NCBI GenBank assembly: GCA_030710515.1
Contig: JALBCR010002619.1
Coordinates: 112,659 to 176,658, forward strand
DNA length: 64,000 nucleotides
Direction of reading: 5' to 3'
Origin: Abscondita cerata
Lineage: Eukaryota > Arthropoda > Insecta > Coleoptera > Lampyridae
Every line of letters begins with the position of its first letter. Within the stretch, counting starts at the first letter, position 1. Below the pieces are notes generated by a model. It ran no database searches. It saw nothing but the letters and a program-made list of their open reading frames with translations, and had not been told where the DNA came from. The translations under genes were made by a program, and so were the position numbers. Positions 11,879-23,599 of the stretch are shown here, in pieces.

Positions 11879-12370
11879 CTAACAAAAAAGGAAATTACAA
11901 TAAATGTTCAAATTGAGCACAGATAGCAGTCTGGAAGTGGTAAATCTACGATGAAATTCATGAATCGCATTTAAAACAGCTTCAGCTGTGATAGCACTCA
12001 TTTCTGTACAAATGCAATTTTTTAATCTTTCAATGTCTCCCTGTCCCAAAAAAAGAAATCTAATGGACTTAAATTTGGTAACCGAGCTGCCCATTCTGCT
12101 GGACTCTTCTGTATCATTAGGTACCGGAAGAATTAATTCCAAAATGTGGATGGTATCGTCGTGCTGGAACTATATTTCGACGTGGGTATATCCGGATCGT
12201 CTTCATTTGGATATAAAACAACTAATCCAAGAACTACCTAAAATCATATAAAATTTAGATAAATTTCTCATCATTCCTGCCCACATATTAACTTTCAGTT
12301 GGTACTGGATGTGTCCTTCAAGATACCAATTAGAATTTGTTGAAGACCAGTATATCGTGTTGTGTTTTGC
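11879..12370 (-). pseudogene. DDE transposase remnant (Tc1/mariner superfamily)
   Basis: Read on the minus strand, the degenerate frames give blocks in transposase order. Around 12365-12270 is a WYLEGHIQYQLKVNMWAGM segment, like the 'NPHW...H.QYP.KVNVWAGI' stretch of insect IS630/Tc1-like transposases that have an N-terminal DUF4817-type domain. Near 12180-12160 is FQHDD, the 'WFQHDGAPPH' block with the second Asp. Around 12110-12050 is a decayed 'WPPRSPDLSPLDFFLWG' block, split across frames (ARLPNLSPLDFFF). A downstream helix reads MSAITAEAVLNAIHEFHRRF, like the C-terminal region. Several frameshifts and stops separate these blocks. It is an inactive copy. The upstream half (12400-12730) is too decayed to assign. 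Confidence 0.6.
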
Positions 12371-12399
12371 TTATTAACTGTGCTGTTTAATCAAAACGA

Positions 12400-15300
12400 T
12401 GCTTTGACAATAAACAAAATATTTGCTTTGCCTTCCAAAGTTAGTATTAATTTTTTAAAACATTTTCTATATTTCACCAATTACAATAAAGTAAATACTC
12501 CATTTGCACATTCAAATTTGAATTTAGGTTGTGGTTCGTCACTTATATTGCAACAGGAACAGGAATCAATACTAAAAAATGAGCGTTCGCAAAAATAACA
12601 ATCACGAATTGTCTGCTGTAAATTCCCAAGAGATTGTACAACAGCGAATCACCAAATTCATCGATAATCCCTAAAGGACGAAAAATCTGTGGAGTGATTT
12701 TCTGTGATTCTATCGCGCCGTGTTTATTTCTTCCGAATTTAGAGCATTCGATTCAGGATTGTTATTTTTGGCAAAGTTTGTAACCTTCGTTGTAATTTTT
12801 TCTTTTTAAAATAATCGCTCAGTCTTTGTTAGGCATTTTTAAATTATATTGAATTGATAGTTGTGCAATTTCCTTATCTTGCATAGTTGCAAGTCACGTT
12901 CGGGTCATCGACATCACCTTGAAATAAAATAGGATTTTTCTGTTTCATTGTTTTTTTTTTGATGTAGTTCGAAATTTCATCATCTACTAAGTTTTGTGAG
13001 CGGTTTGCGCACAAAGGTCATAAGAGTGCCACAATTGCCGTTTTAAGTTAGTCGACGATCGGCTCTTGCTAATTTTAGTTCGACGTTACAGTTTCTGGCG
13101 TTATTAAAAAAAATTATTTTGATTTGACTTCTCGTCTTTATTTCCAACGTCGTCCGTTCTGCCACAATAATCACTGGTTCATCTCAACAAGCCCGGGTTC
13201 ATCGTCAGCCGTGACCTCCAGGTATTTATATTTTTATTTAAGTAAGTATGAGAACAAAACCGAAATTGAAAAGGGCTTTGAATTTCATGTCGTACATTGT
13301 AAACTGTCGCAATGTTTTCGTAATTACTTTCGGTCCGATTTTAATTCATTGGATTGACATTTTGTGCGTATTTCAGATAGTAATGCAAGACGCGCAAGGC
13401 TACGATTTTGTACTAGACATACCTTTTCGTGTTTCAAACGCAACAAATCTTGTAGATTTTATTTACAATTTATTTTAGTGTGTTATGATAACTATTAACA
13501 GATTCGTGACGCTATTTTCTTAAGATAAGTCAACAGGAACTTTGACTAATTTATCATTGTTATTGTTACCATTTCACAAAAGTGCATGTAACAAGCTCAT
13601 AATGTAGATTCAATTTATGTAACTGCTCACATATATGTCGACAAAGTTGTTTTAGGGCAAACCACTTTTCGGACGTTTTTATCAAAAAATAGTAACCTTT
13701 TACAATAGAAAGCGCGAAAACGGTTATTTTCTGGTTAGTTTATGCGAATGTAAAATATTAGCTGTCAAAACTAATTGTAACTGAAACCAAAAATTTTAGT
13801 TAGCAAACTTTATTTTCTATTTCGTTTATAAAACTAATTTAATGTCGTTTTACTAATTAGTTTTCAAATTTTGCCCAAACTAGGTAAATATTATGGCATC
13901 GATCAGACAGACAGCAAGAGTGCGCCCTTAAAATTGCAGATGTATAAAAATTTCCTGAAAAAATAATTAATTTTTAAAGCATTAAGTTTTGAAACGGGAT
14001 TCAGTACATGTAATGTACGATACCGAAGAAGCATTTTTATATTTGTTCAATTTTTTTTCTATTTCAGTGTACCATTTGCGGTAAATATTTTAATAAATAA
14101 TATTTTAATATAATAATAACCGTGTCATAAGATTTTAATCAAGTTAAATAAAACAATTTAGGGGTGTTTGGGAGGCACAATCTGAAAGAAAACTACCGAA
14201 CTCAAACCAAAAACGTTCTATTAAATTAATTGAAATAGAAAACTAGTATTGGAAAACAGCTACAGCGAATATGTGAACTGATCATATGATTCAGTAACTT
14301 TTAGTAACTACTGAATTGTTTATAAAAAATAAAGAATATTTATGTTATTGTTGAGTTGATTCACAATGAATAAATGGCATAAACAATCATTTTTTCTGTA
14401 TAAACAATTCAGTTAAGCACATATACTCTTCATATAGGTAGTTAATCTGCTAATTCACAAGTTTTTTTCTATTTGATAGCATCCTCTAGATATAAACTAT
14501 AAATGTACATTTTTATAAATAATAACCTTTCAACGATTAGTAAAAACGTTGATTGAAAAATTTGGGAAGATACGCAGCATGTAACGTTTCTTTTTCCCTG
14601 TCGTGAATTTTGGTTGAATAAATTTCGCTTCCGTTCTGTTCTGCGCCTGGTGTATAGGCAATTTAACTTAAAATCGTGTATTCGTTTCATTAAAATTTCA
14701 GACTCCTTAATTTTTTTGGTATTGTATTTGGCAAAGTTATACGTCTGTTCTCTACGGTAAAAAGGTAAAACACCTTCTTTATATTAAACAGGATCTTCCA
14801 ATTATTTAAACTCTTGTAGGTTAACGAGTCCTTGGTTAGTAAATGCCGCATTTCTTTTGTTTTAAGTATCAGGCAATATTTGCTCTTCATTCCTTCATTT
14901 TTCTTGATCGTTAACAACTTGGAATATATCTGGAAAATATGACGAACCCTATATCAGATAATAAGTAACCCGACTAGAAAATTCAGTTGATCTAGTTTTA
15001 AGATATCTTTTCTCACGCGTTTGTTCTTGAAAACTTCAATAATTATAATAGTATGTATGTTAAAAACCGAACGTTACCAACCGTAATTAATTAATTTTGT
15101 CATAATTTTTGTGCTCGAGGGGTCCCTCGACAAATATTTTCACATTTGTTTCCGCCAGTGTTACAGTACTTGAGTTAAATGTTAAATCGGTTAGGTAACT
15201 ATAATTGGGGAAGTCCACGTGATTTAATTAATATTGAATTCACGTTCTAAGTCTATGTTTTGTGCATGTATACCTTGAGACAGAAGTGGTAAGCTCTATA

Positions 15301-15765
15301 AACTATATGTTTCTTTCGTTACCAGTTTGTTCTTTTGTATCTTGAGTTTAATTACTACAACTCATAGGGTACCACCCTTGTCTCGGAAGCACTTTTTAAG
15401 TTGCTGAATCATTAAAAAAAATATCCAAAACCCCTCACCGACATTAGCTATCAGGTAAGTGCTTCGAAATTTTTCCAAAAACCAATTTGACTACGATAAC
15501 AAACGCATATGAATAAAATTGTCCCGACATGTAGGTGTTTAGTTGCTTCGAGACTATCGTTGATATCGTGTCGGAGATTGTCTTTCAAGAGTTACTTATA
15601 TGACAGTGACTAAGTATAGCATGTATTGTATAGTATGTACTATGTATACGTCAGTTGCAAAAATTTTAGTTATATAAAAAATAAACGAAAAATCGTTTTT
15701 GTAAACAAATTATTAACATTTTACTTTAGTACTGTCACGTATGTTGTAATTACTACACTATACTC
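12400..15765. other. No recognisable gene
   Basis: Mostly AT-rich. A GC-richer island at 13125-13205 is open on both strands and ends at a plausible plus-strand 5' splice site (CCTCCAG|GTATTT at 13219). A second good donor (GCTATCAG|GTAAGTGC) lies at about 15455. Neither can be tied to a gene. The 5' half of the transposase remnant at 11879 may extend to about 12730. The stretch 15480-15610 resembles part of the repeat at 61955-62383. Confidence 0.4.
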
Positions 15766-15769
15766 AGTA

Positions 15770-16250
15770 TACTATTGGCGCGGAGTAATAAACCTGTCAG
15801 AATTATCGAATCTCCCGTATTGCAGTGGCGTAGGTACCTGATACATTTGGAAAATCATATTTTTAGTAGGTAAATATATCATAATAGTAAAATCTACCTT
15901 GATATGAATTATTATGTGGTTATATGTTATTTATTTTATTTGTATAGTAGATCACATTACAAATTTTATTTCTTACGTATTATATACCATTATTTTTGTA
16001 TCTTGGTATAATACCCACATCTACGGCTATGATTCGCGTTTCGTCAGTACATGGGCTGATGGCAACGTGTTTACACAGATTAAGCTATTGTTCTCAGACC
16101 TTAGATGGGTCGATATGCTGCAAGAGCGGCACAATGATCGTATTTTGGTTAGAATTTATTGGTTTTTACTTAACCGTAGAAGTACCGCTTTCACAAGAAA
16201 ATAAAGAATTATTTCAAGCAATTATGATTTATTACTCCGCGCCAATAGTA
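15770..16250. mobile_element. 480-bp element with perfect terminal inverted repeats
   Basis: GTATACTATTGGCGCGGAG plus six more bases at 15767-15791 is repeated perfectly in inverted orientation at 16229-16253, 25 of 25 bases. TA at each end fits a TA target duplication. The interior has overlapping short open frames on the plus strand (from 15914 and 15996) with no recognised motif. Perfect ends suggest recent movement compared with most elements here. Confidence 0.65.
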
Positions 16251-16253
16251 TAC

Positions 16254-16838
16254 AGACTTTAGTCATTAATCGACATGTTTATGGACGATTAACCAAAATC
16301 GTTGTTATTGAACGGAAGTATAATTTTTTGCCGAATAAACCATAGCATAGATATATAACATAAAGTAATATTCCACTTTTAATAGAAAGTAAATTAAACA
16401 ATATTAACCGATTAAAAATTTAATTTAAAAACTAATCTTACAAAACGAATAACAATTGAATAAATTTTTTGTCGAATTTAACCCGTTAAAATAATCTAAT
16501 TTCAATTCAATTTCGAATCAAGATCAAATAAAATATATTATTCCAAACTACGTACGTGCCCGAGGAAAAGCAGACCTAACAATAACTTCCTTCTAAAATA
16601 GAATTTAATTTAACTAATTTAATTAGATATTAAAGCACTTTAGTCAACAATTTAAGCACCATCCCGGATTGATTACAGTTTTCCTTTAAAATTCATATGG
16701 CACGAAGCTCCCAACATTTCTGGAATAACTCCAGAGAATGTAAGGGTTAAATTGATCACGACAATTTCAAATCTAAACTTCGCCACAATTTCCGAACGTT
16801 TTCACAACAAACACAGCCTTAAAGAGTATGGCTCATTA
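16254..16838. other. No recognisable gene
   Basis: AT-rich sequence (stretches of TTTAATTTAA type). I see no feature. Confidence 0.5.
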
Positions 16839-17132
16839 TTAATTAAAACAAAATGATCGACTCAACAAGTACGAACCAAATTCGAGTATTTTAACAGCTG
16901 CCATAATAAGATTATAACAATTTCGTATAAAAGTGGCGTCAGCAAGCAGCAGAATACGTCGGGACGCTTTAGAGGACGTTACCCTCAACCACTCCCGCGT
17001 CTGCTCAAAACGCCCCATGACCTCAGTACGTGCCCTCATGTTCATTAGCACCAAGATCAATAAGAAGATGAGAACAATATATAAAATCACTTCTTTTATT
17101 TTACCTGCAAGTTTAAAATTACATTTCTTCAT
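16839..17132 (-). CDS. Possible membrane-protein exon or exon-like island, strand uncertain
   Basis: The region 16930-17060 stands out as GC-richer than everything within a kilobase. On the minus strand a 97-codon frame starts MKKCNFKLAGK and has a hydrophobic run (VILYIVLIFLLILVL) that would serve as a signal anchor or membrane helix, followed by the charged segment MGRFEQTREWLRV. A donor-like GAGG|GTAACG occurs inside it. On the plus strand the same island is open (SASSRIRRDALEDVTLNHS) with many C-ending codons and ends at a donor-like TCA|GTACGTG. I do not recognise the product on either strand. Either one strand is a real host exon, or this is a relic of a mobile element. Confidence 0.25.
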   Translation of the reverse strand: MKKCNFKLAGKIKEVILYIVLIFLLILVLMNMRARTEVMGRFEQTREWLRVTSSKASRRILLLADATFIRNCYNLIMAAVKILEFGSYLLSRSFCFN

Positions 17133-17737
17133 TTTTCTACGACAAATTTAGTTTTCAGTTCCAGTGCAAAAATAATGCCGCAGGGTATCAAACTACGCAT
17201 TCAATTAGGTTCTCTCGAGTTTTACTTTTATTATACAGCATAAACAAACATACTTTTGCAAATTTTACTTTAAACTCTTATTCGAAATATTGTTGGACTG
17301 TTTTATGACAGGGGGGATAAGTTCCCGAATGAGTGCTTTAGAAAATAATATTTTTAATAAAATGCAAATTCATAACAATAATTAAATAATGCAAATGGTA
17401 CAAAGAGATGCGATACGAAAAGTAGAAATAAAGCAGTTTCATAATAAAAAATAAGATATTAATGTCGGAATTCACAATTACGAAATTACACTCGTTTAAC
17501 GTTCACTAAACCAATCAGGTGTATTTTAGGTGAAAGTTTTTAAAGATTAATTTTACTTGGCAAGCTTTAAGTTGACATTCAATTTTATTCGTTAAGTTTT
17601 CATTCTCTATATTTAATTCGCGCTTGTTACGTTATAAAAATATTCAATTAATTTAACTAATTTTAAATGGTTGCGGCTCACCGCAGTACCGACAATTAAC
17701 AGCAAACTTTGTACAGTTACTTCTGCAACAGTTTCAA
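17133..17737. other. No recognisable gene
   Basis: AT-rich sequence. I see no coding frame or repeat that I can support. Confidence 0.5.
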
Positions 17738-17850
17738 CTAAGCAACCAATGCAAAGTTAGCAAAATAAACATAAATGCAAGCTGCATGCGTTAAAGGTGT
17801 CTCGTCGGAGTCGAGGTAATCCTGAGGTGCCAGCAACTCCAAATCTTCCG
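17738..17850 (-). CDS. Candidate terminal coding exon, product unknown
   Basis: A plausible minus-strand 3' splice site (GTTCCCAG, AG at 17851-17852) is followed by two bases completing a split codon and then 36 codons to a TAG at 17738-17740. The first part, EDLELLAPQDYLDSDETPLT, is acidic, protein-like and encoded by GC-richer DNA than the flanks. The last 13 residues are hydrophobic. It lies about 600 bp upstream, in minus-strand terms, of the exon-like island at 16839-17132 but ends in a stop, so the two are not consecutive exons of one frame unless the donor lies before the stop. On the plus strand the same region has an ATG frame ending in a donor-like GAG|GTAATC. The family is not recognised. 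Confidence 0.3.
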
Positions 17851-18349
17851 CTGGGAACGTGAATTTGTGAATTTTAATTTAAAAATGTCCATACAATAAA
17901 ATAATTTATTACCGTTTATAGTTGAAAAAGAAACTTTATTAAATATTGACTTAGTTCTGCCCTATAATACATACAAAAATAGAATTGTGAATATACTTGT
18001 GTATTGTATAATTTGAAAAGCTGTTTCCTAAGGCTTTTTCCAAACGAAAAATATAAGAAATATCTGTTATGGATCAATTTAATGTCTTAAAGTCACGTTC
18101 GCTGTGTCCTTTCAAAGGATATCCTAGTTTTTGCTTTCCAATACTCTAGTGATATTTCGAATCAATAGATAACGATGATGACAAAGAGAAACTTCCTATG
18201 TGGCGGTACAATTTTTTTTGGGATTTAAAAACAGATTATGCAAAAATTCCTCTTCATTAAAATTTATAAAGCGGCATCAAGTTACATTTGGATTTTGAAT
18301 CAAATGCATTTGAATTTAAAATTTTAATTGTATTCCCGCAAATTTTTAT

Positions 18350-19112
18350 ATGTTGGTTATTGTAAACCAGTTCTCACAGCCCTAGCAACAAATTACCCTA
18401 AAGTGGTAATTTAGGGGTGGTAATTTTTATTGTCAGTGTAAAAATTCATCAAAAACATTAAACAATCTTAAGAATAGGATTGCACCCCCACAGATTTTTT
18501 ATAATGTTGGTAATTGTAAACCAGTTCTCATAATCCTGGCAACTAATTACACAGAGTAGCAATTTTTATTGTAAGTGTAAAAATTCAGCAAAAATATGAA
18601 ATAATCGTAATAATGGGATTGTACCCCCGCAGATTTTTTGCTCATTATAAACCGGCAAAAATATTAAATAATCGCAATAATGGGATTGTTTGGTCATTGT
18701 AAGATAAGCCGGTTCTTATAATCGTGGCAACAAATTACCCCAAAGTGCCGTCAGGGGGTGATAATTTTTATTTTAAGGCCTGATTTTTTCATCTCCAGTT
18801 AATTTTATCTGTCGGTTAATCATCTCAGAAACGCGACTTTCTAAAAATTTTATTGGCTCAATATTGTGTTTCCATAGTAATTAACCGACTGATAAAGTCC
18901 TAAGTGTAAAAATTTAGCAAAAATATTAAACGATCACAATAATGGATGTTTTATGTCTTGGTCATTGTAGGCAGTTCTCGTAACCCTGGCAACAAAGTGC
19001 AGTCAGGGGGTGGCAATTTTTATTCTAAGTGTAAAAATATTAAACAATCGCAATCATAGGATTGTACCCCCGGAGATTATGTTGGTCATTGTAAGCCAGT
19101 TCTCACTAACCG
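18350..19112. repeat. Minisatellite of ~150-bp units
   Basis: A unit containing GTTGGTCATTGTAAACCAGT, then CCTGGCAACAAATTACCC, a GGGGGTGGTAATTTTTATT block, GTAAGTGTAAAAATTCAGC, and ATAATGGGATTGTACCCCC is repeated about four to five times with divergence and internal deletions. Starts lie near 18352, 18503, 18690, 18957 and 19079. The array is interrupted by an insertion at about 18772-18896. No coding frame runs through it. Confidence 0.75.
18772..18896. mobile_element. ~125-bp MITE inserted in the minisatellite
   Basis: The regular sequence TTTTTATTNTAAGTGTAAAAATT is split here. The insert begins GCCTGATTTTTTCATC and ends GACTGATAAAGTCC, and the two ends are imperfect inverted repeats sharing a GGTTAAT core (AGTTAAT at the left, inverted ATTAACC at the right). 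A TAAG-like duplication brackets it. The tandem array gives an internal reference for the empty site. Confidence 0.5.
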
Positions 19113-19121
19113 CAAAACACC

Positions 19122-19295
19122 TCATCTTTAATAAGACACAAATTGGTTAAACTAGAATACGATAATCATCCCTTCAGCAGTGGTAGTTACCTCTTCAAAA
19201 TTCTTAATAGGGAGCTTAGACCTTTACTTGTATCGTGGTATGTATCAATTGACTTTGTAGTGCAGTTTAACGAACTTGTCTCTTATTGAAGATGA
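19122..19295. repeat. 174-bp inverted repeat
   Basis: TCATCTTTAATAAGACAC and the following bases to 19153 are inverted at 19264-19295 with about 28 of 32 matches. The 111-bp spacer is non-coding. It lies immediately beyond the minisatellite. Confidence 0.65.
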
Positions 19296-19840
19296 CGTGT
19301 TTTTTTGTTTAATTCATCTTGTTTTATTCTTAATTTACTCTGAAACTTTTTAGTTTGGACACCCAGTAAATCTTTAGATACGTCCTTTCTGCGATTTACA
19401 TACTATCGTCGGCAAAAGAAACTTGATGTAACTTTACTGTATTTTTACTTGTATTTAGAGAAAATTGTTTGAATTTATTATCGTGTAAGTTTTTGAAAAT
19501 ACTTTCTAAAAATGATAAAAAACCAAATGTTCCGAAAAAACAGAATCCGGACAATATACAACAGTGATCAGTATCAACGAAATGTGATCAAAATGTCCGC
19601 TCGCCTAAAAGCCGAGCAACAGCATTACAATAGAACTGAAATTCCAAGAAAAATAATTGGTAATTTTCATTTAAATAGAACATTTTGAAATCGAAGCGGA
19701 ACTTGATTTCAATCTAATTTTGAGATATAAAATTACACAAGAAAGCAGACTTGTACACCAAAGCTATTAAAATAAAAGTAAGTCACAGTTAACATTGAAG
19801 TGAAAGATCTCAGTATGAAACTGAGGAGAAATACACTAAA

Positions 19841-20819
19841 TGAGTGTAAAGTATGGAATAAAGTTCATTAAATTTGTATCCTTATTTTTATGCAATATTC
19901 CTCGGACAGGTCAATTTTTATTTGTAAATTCCCATCTTTTGGTATAAATCAACCCTTTCTGTCTCCACCAGTGGCGGCGTAACAAGGGGCAACTTGAAAA
20001 TTTTTAATGGCAATCGGGGTCAAAACTTACATTTTCTCAAACACCATTTCATCCTCTATGCAACAATGTAAGGATCTTCAACATCGGTCGATTAGAACAG
20101 AAAAAAAGTAACCTTTAAATATTTTTTCTACACTAATAATTTCTGGTTGCATTTTTATTAATAAATCGACGCAAACAACAGTTCCCTGAAAACATTACAC
20201 AAATCCCTACCTATTATACATTTCTATTACAACCAGTGGCGGTGTAACGGAAGGCAATTTGAAAATTTTAAATGGTACTAGTAGTCAAAAGTTAAATTTT
20301 CGGAAAGATCTTTTCATCTACTATTTAGCAAATATAATTGTTTTTAGGCGATTAGGACAACCTTTTATCCTTATTGTCTTTCAAATTTTTCAAATTGCCC
20401 CACGATACGCCGCCACTGGTTGAGATACAAATGTATAATTTATACCTAAAAATGACCTAAAGAAAAGATGATACTTCTTGTTTCGATTATTATTAATAGA
20501 AAATACAAGCAGACATTAATTATATGCTGAAAAATATTCAAATTTTTTTTTTTAATTTTCCTGTTCTAATCGACCTATGTTGAAGATGCTTACATTGCTG
20601 CCTAGAAGATGACATGGTCTTTCCGAAAATGTAACTTTTGACTCCCATTGCCATTTCAAATTTTCAAGATGCTCCCTGTTGCTGCGCCACTGGTGGAGAT
20701 AGAAAGAGTTGATTTATACTAAAAGAAAGAAATTTAAAAATAAAAATTGACCTGTCCGACGAAAATTGCATAAAAATAAGGATAACAATTTAATGAATTT
20801 TATTCCATAGTTTACACCA
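19841..20819. repeat. Foldback element, copy 1
   Basis: The two halves are imperfect reverse complements. The left end GAGTGTAAAGTATGGAATAA (19842) is matched by TTATTCCATAGTTTACACC (20801-20819), and the pairing runs inward through CCTCGGACAGGTCAATTTTT and CACCAGTGGCGGCGTAAC. A sub-block CCAGTGGCGG...AACTTGAAAATTTT occurs four times, two on each strand (near 19970, 20235, 20405 and 20690), so each arm contains its own repeat. There is no coding frame. A second copy lies at 54154-55413. Confidence 0.75.
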
Positions 20820-20824
20820 ACACT

Positions 20825-22997
20825 GTATAAGAAATAATCAACTTGAAGTGTACAAAAACATTGTATTCTGCTGTAAGCCCTGGATGTGATTACCCAAGAC
20901 CATTTACAGAATATTTTTGCAATTGCTAGAAAAAGAAAAAAATAGCAAGAAAAAGAGGAAGTGGGGTATTGTCTTTATAAACTAACATAAGCAACAATAT
21001 TCCTCATCTAGTATACCATATCCATGTACCTGGTTTTTCTTATGCAAAAGACATCCGATAACACAGCATATTTCTGTAGTAAGTTTCTAGATATAAGAAA
21101 CTTATCTAAACAACGTGATTCATTCGACGGGTAGTAAATGAAAAACTACAAAACTGTGCAATATTTCGGATAATTGATTTCATAGATGCAATATGCTTGT
21201 GAAGGTTCTGGGTAAAAAAATATTCCTAATGATTCTTCAAATTGCTGTAAAATATCAAAAATGTCAAAAGGTTGCATATTTGCATAAAAATTCGGCGATG
21301 TTTTCTAATACACACCAAACACAAACAATTACGGATTATTTTTTTTGCTGAACAGTTTAGATGACGAGTTGTTTCGTGCATGTCTCACTCGTTTCAACAT
21401 GGTCATGGACAAAGTGAAGCTCACGAACACTCCTCAGAACTGTAAATAAAAATTGTCAAAAGGAAACTCCACACCGAGTCAATAATTCCCGGAAATCAAA
21501 CCTAAACTAAAGTGGTGTAATGTGAAGACTGATCGCCTTTATTCTTCGATATTTCCTGCTCATTTTGTACGATTTTAATGGATATCGGATTCAGAAATTA
21601 AGGCGAAGGGGTAATTATCTGTATTAATCGAATAAACATTTTTGACATTCTGAAAAATTGTTACTTGCACCATCTCTACATAGATTGTAAATGAAACGTA
21701 AATAAATGGTGAAAATAAAAACTTTACTGAAACCCAAAAACAACTGTACCGTAAGATATTAATTATAAAAAGGGCCGCTACATTCGTGCACAGAATATTG
21801 CAAGAAAACGGAATGATAACATAGAATAGTAAATAAATTGCGTACAAATAATCGTGAATATACCGGCACCCTCTCGGGTATTCGGGTGTGCGTTTGCGAG
21901 TTTTAATTAATATTGTGAAACTGAAATAATAATGGGATTCATCATTAGCTTCAATTTCATTAAACAAATTAGACAAATCAACTTGAAACTGCGAGAAATT
22001 AAATTAAACAGTGTAATACATTAGACAATAAAAAAACAAGGGTATTTTAAGCGCTTATAATTTATCAAGCATACAAATACACACAAATGAACATACGGTA
22101 TAATTATGATATGTTATAATAATAGTTATTTATGATACAAGTGTGTGAAGTAAGGCTTTTATGCACGACTTGCGGAGTACATATAAGCCCTTCACACGCG
22201 TGTCTCATACAATATTTTATCGACGTAAGATCTTGCAAACACAAACAGTTTGGAGTACAACAGAGAAACACATGCGGTTTTATTTTTTTTATTTCGAGTG
22301 TCGGTTGCCAGAATACCTTGGCAATAAAAATCGTTTAATAACGGAAGTCCCACTTAAATTATATTGTACTTTTACACCGATTTTATTTTTTTATTTACGA
22401 TTTATTTAAAAGTAGCATTTCACACACAATTATTGATTATAAGTTAGACGTAGACAAATATATTTCTTATTAGGTAGTTCTAAGAGAATATTGATTAATA
22501 TGCACAAAAATAATTAAAGATATAAGTAGATGAGGGGGTTATGTTACATCTTTTCAAAATTAGTGTAACTGAAGATATCATTAAAGCACCATTTAAAAAC
22601 CAAGATAAGTCTTGAATTACAAATAACAATAAAAATAAGACAGAAACGAACTAACCTTCATTTTCTCGAAACTATACAATCTTATAGATTGTGACTCCAA
22701 AGATGGGACCAACTAATACTTTGTGAAAATTAACACCACAAACCATAGACGTAGACGTAGAAGAGGAACAATCTGCAACATCACAGCTCAATGTCCCGGA
22801 AAATCATAGTATAATATGGACACCGGCCGAAAAGTCTACATTTTTTAGATGTTTTTTTTTTAATTCATGAACAAATATAACTCGGCTTTATTTTTTATAA
22901 TCAGATGAATGAAAGGTCTCGCGATTTTACTATCGATTAAAACATTGATTGACAATTTCTTCTTTTTATTATTTGTGCTTTGTGCTACTGACTTATA
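20825..22997. other. No recognisable gene
   Basis: AT-rich. Open frames on minus at 21575-21976 and on plus at 22132-22409 give no motif I can place and look like chance frames. Confidence 0.5.
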
Positions 22998-23500
22998 TAC
23001 CAGCTGTACGTTTATCGAGTGCCACTATGGGGATCTCGCTTATCTTAAGAGATACGAAGTCGATTGGGGCAAAGTTGCCCATGTTTATGCTGAATTACAA
23101 TCTAAAAAGAAATTTGAAATATCTCCAATAATTTTGAAAATATCGAAAAAAAAAAATTTGAAATTTTTGTTTTTAATTTTTGCCGATAAACTAATCAGAT
23201 TAGACATTTCTAACCAAGACATTATTCAGACACTTTATCATGGAGAATTCGAATATGACATCACTTTTCCAATTATTTTCAACATAGCGGAGAAACACCT
23301 GTCAACTTAATTTTTTCTTATGAACGGCATTTTGGATTTTAATATTTCTACATGACATTTTTTTTCTCTTTACAACTAAGTATCACACTTGGTAGTCCAG
23401 TATCACATTTTGCCAAAAATCCAATTTTTCATTTTTGCAAGCAGTGCTATGGAAAAAACAACGTTCTTTTGTTTTCAATAAAATTATGACATTTTGATCC
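22998..23500 (+). repeat. Left terminal inverted repeat of the 2.16-kb element
   Basis: About 503 bp, pairing in reverse with 24654-25162. It includes an open plus-strand frame that is a by-product of the repeat and not a gene. Confidence 0.85.
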
Positions 23501-23599
23501 GCCTGTTTGGTCGCGGCTTTGGATCAACACGCAACAACATTCGTTTTGTATTGTAATTCAAATCAGACCAAATAGCAAAGAAATAGGTACAAATGTGTT

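Noticed and set aside
18350..19112. CRISPR-like array
   Set aside because: Units are long, tandem and diverged throughout, without short identical repeats and unique spacers; the genome is eukaryotic.
21575..21976. 133-codon minus-strand frame rich in aromatic and hydrophobic residues
   Set aside because: No motif, AT-driven codon use, no splice or promoter support.
22909..23310. 133-codon plus-strand frame
   Set aside because: Lies mostly inside the left terminal inverted repeat and reads through AT-rich palindromic sequence; not a gene.
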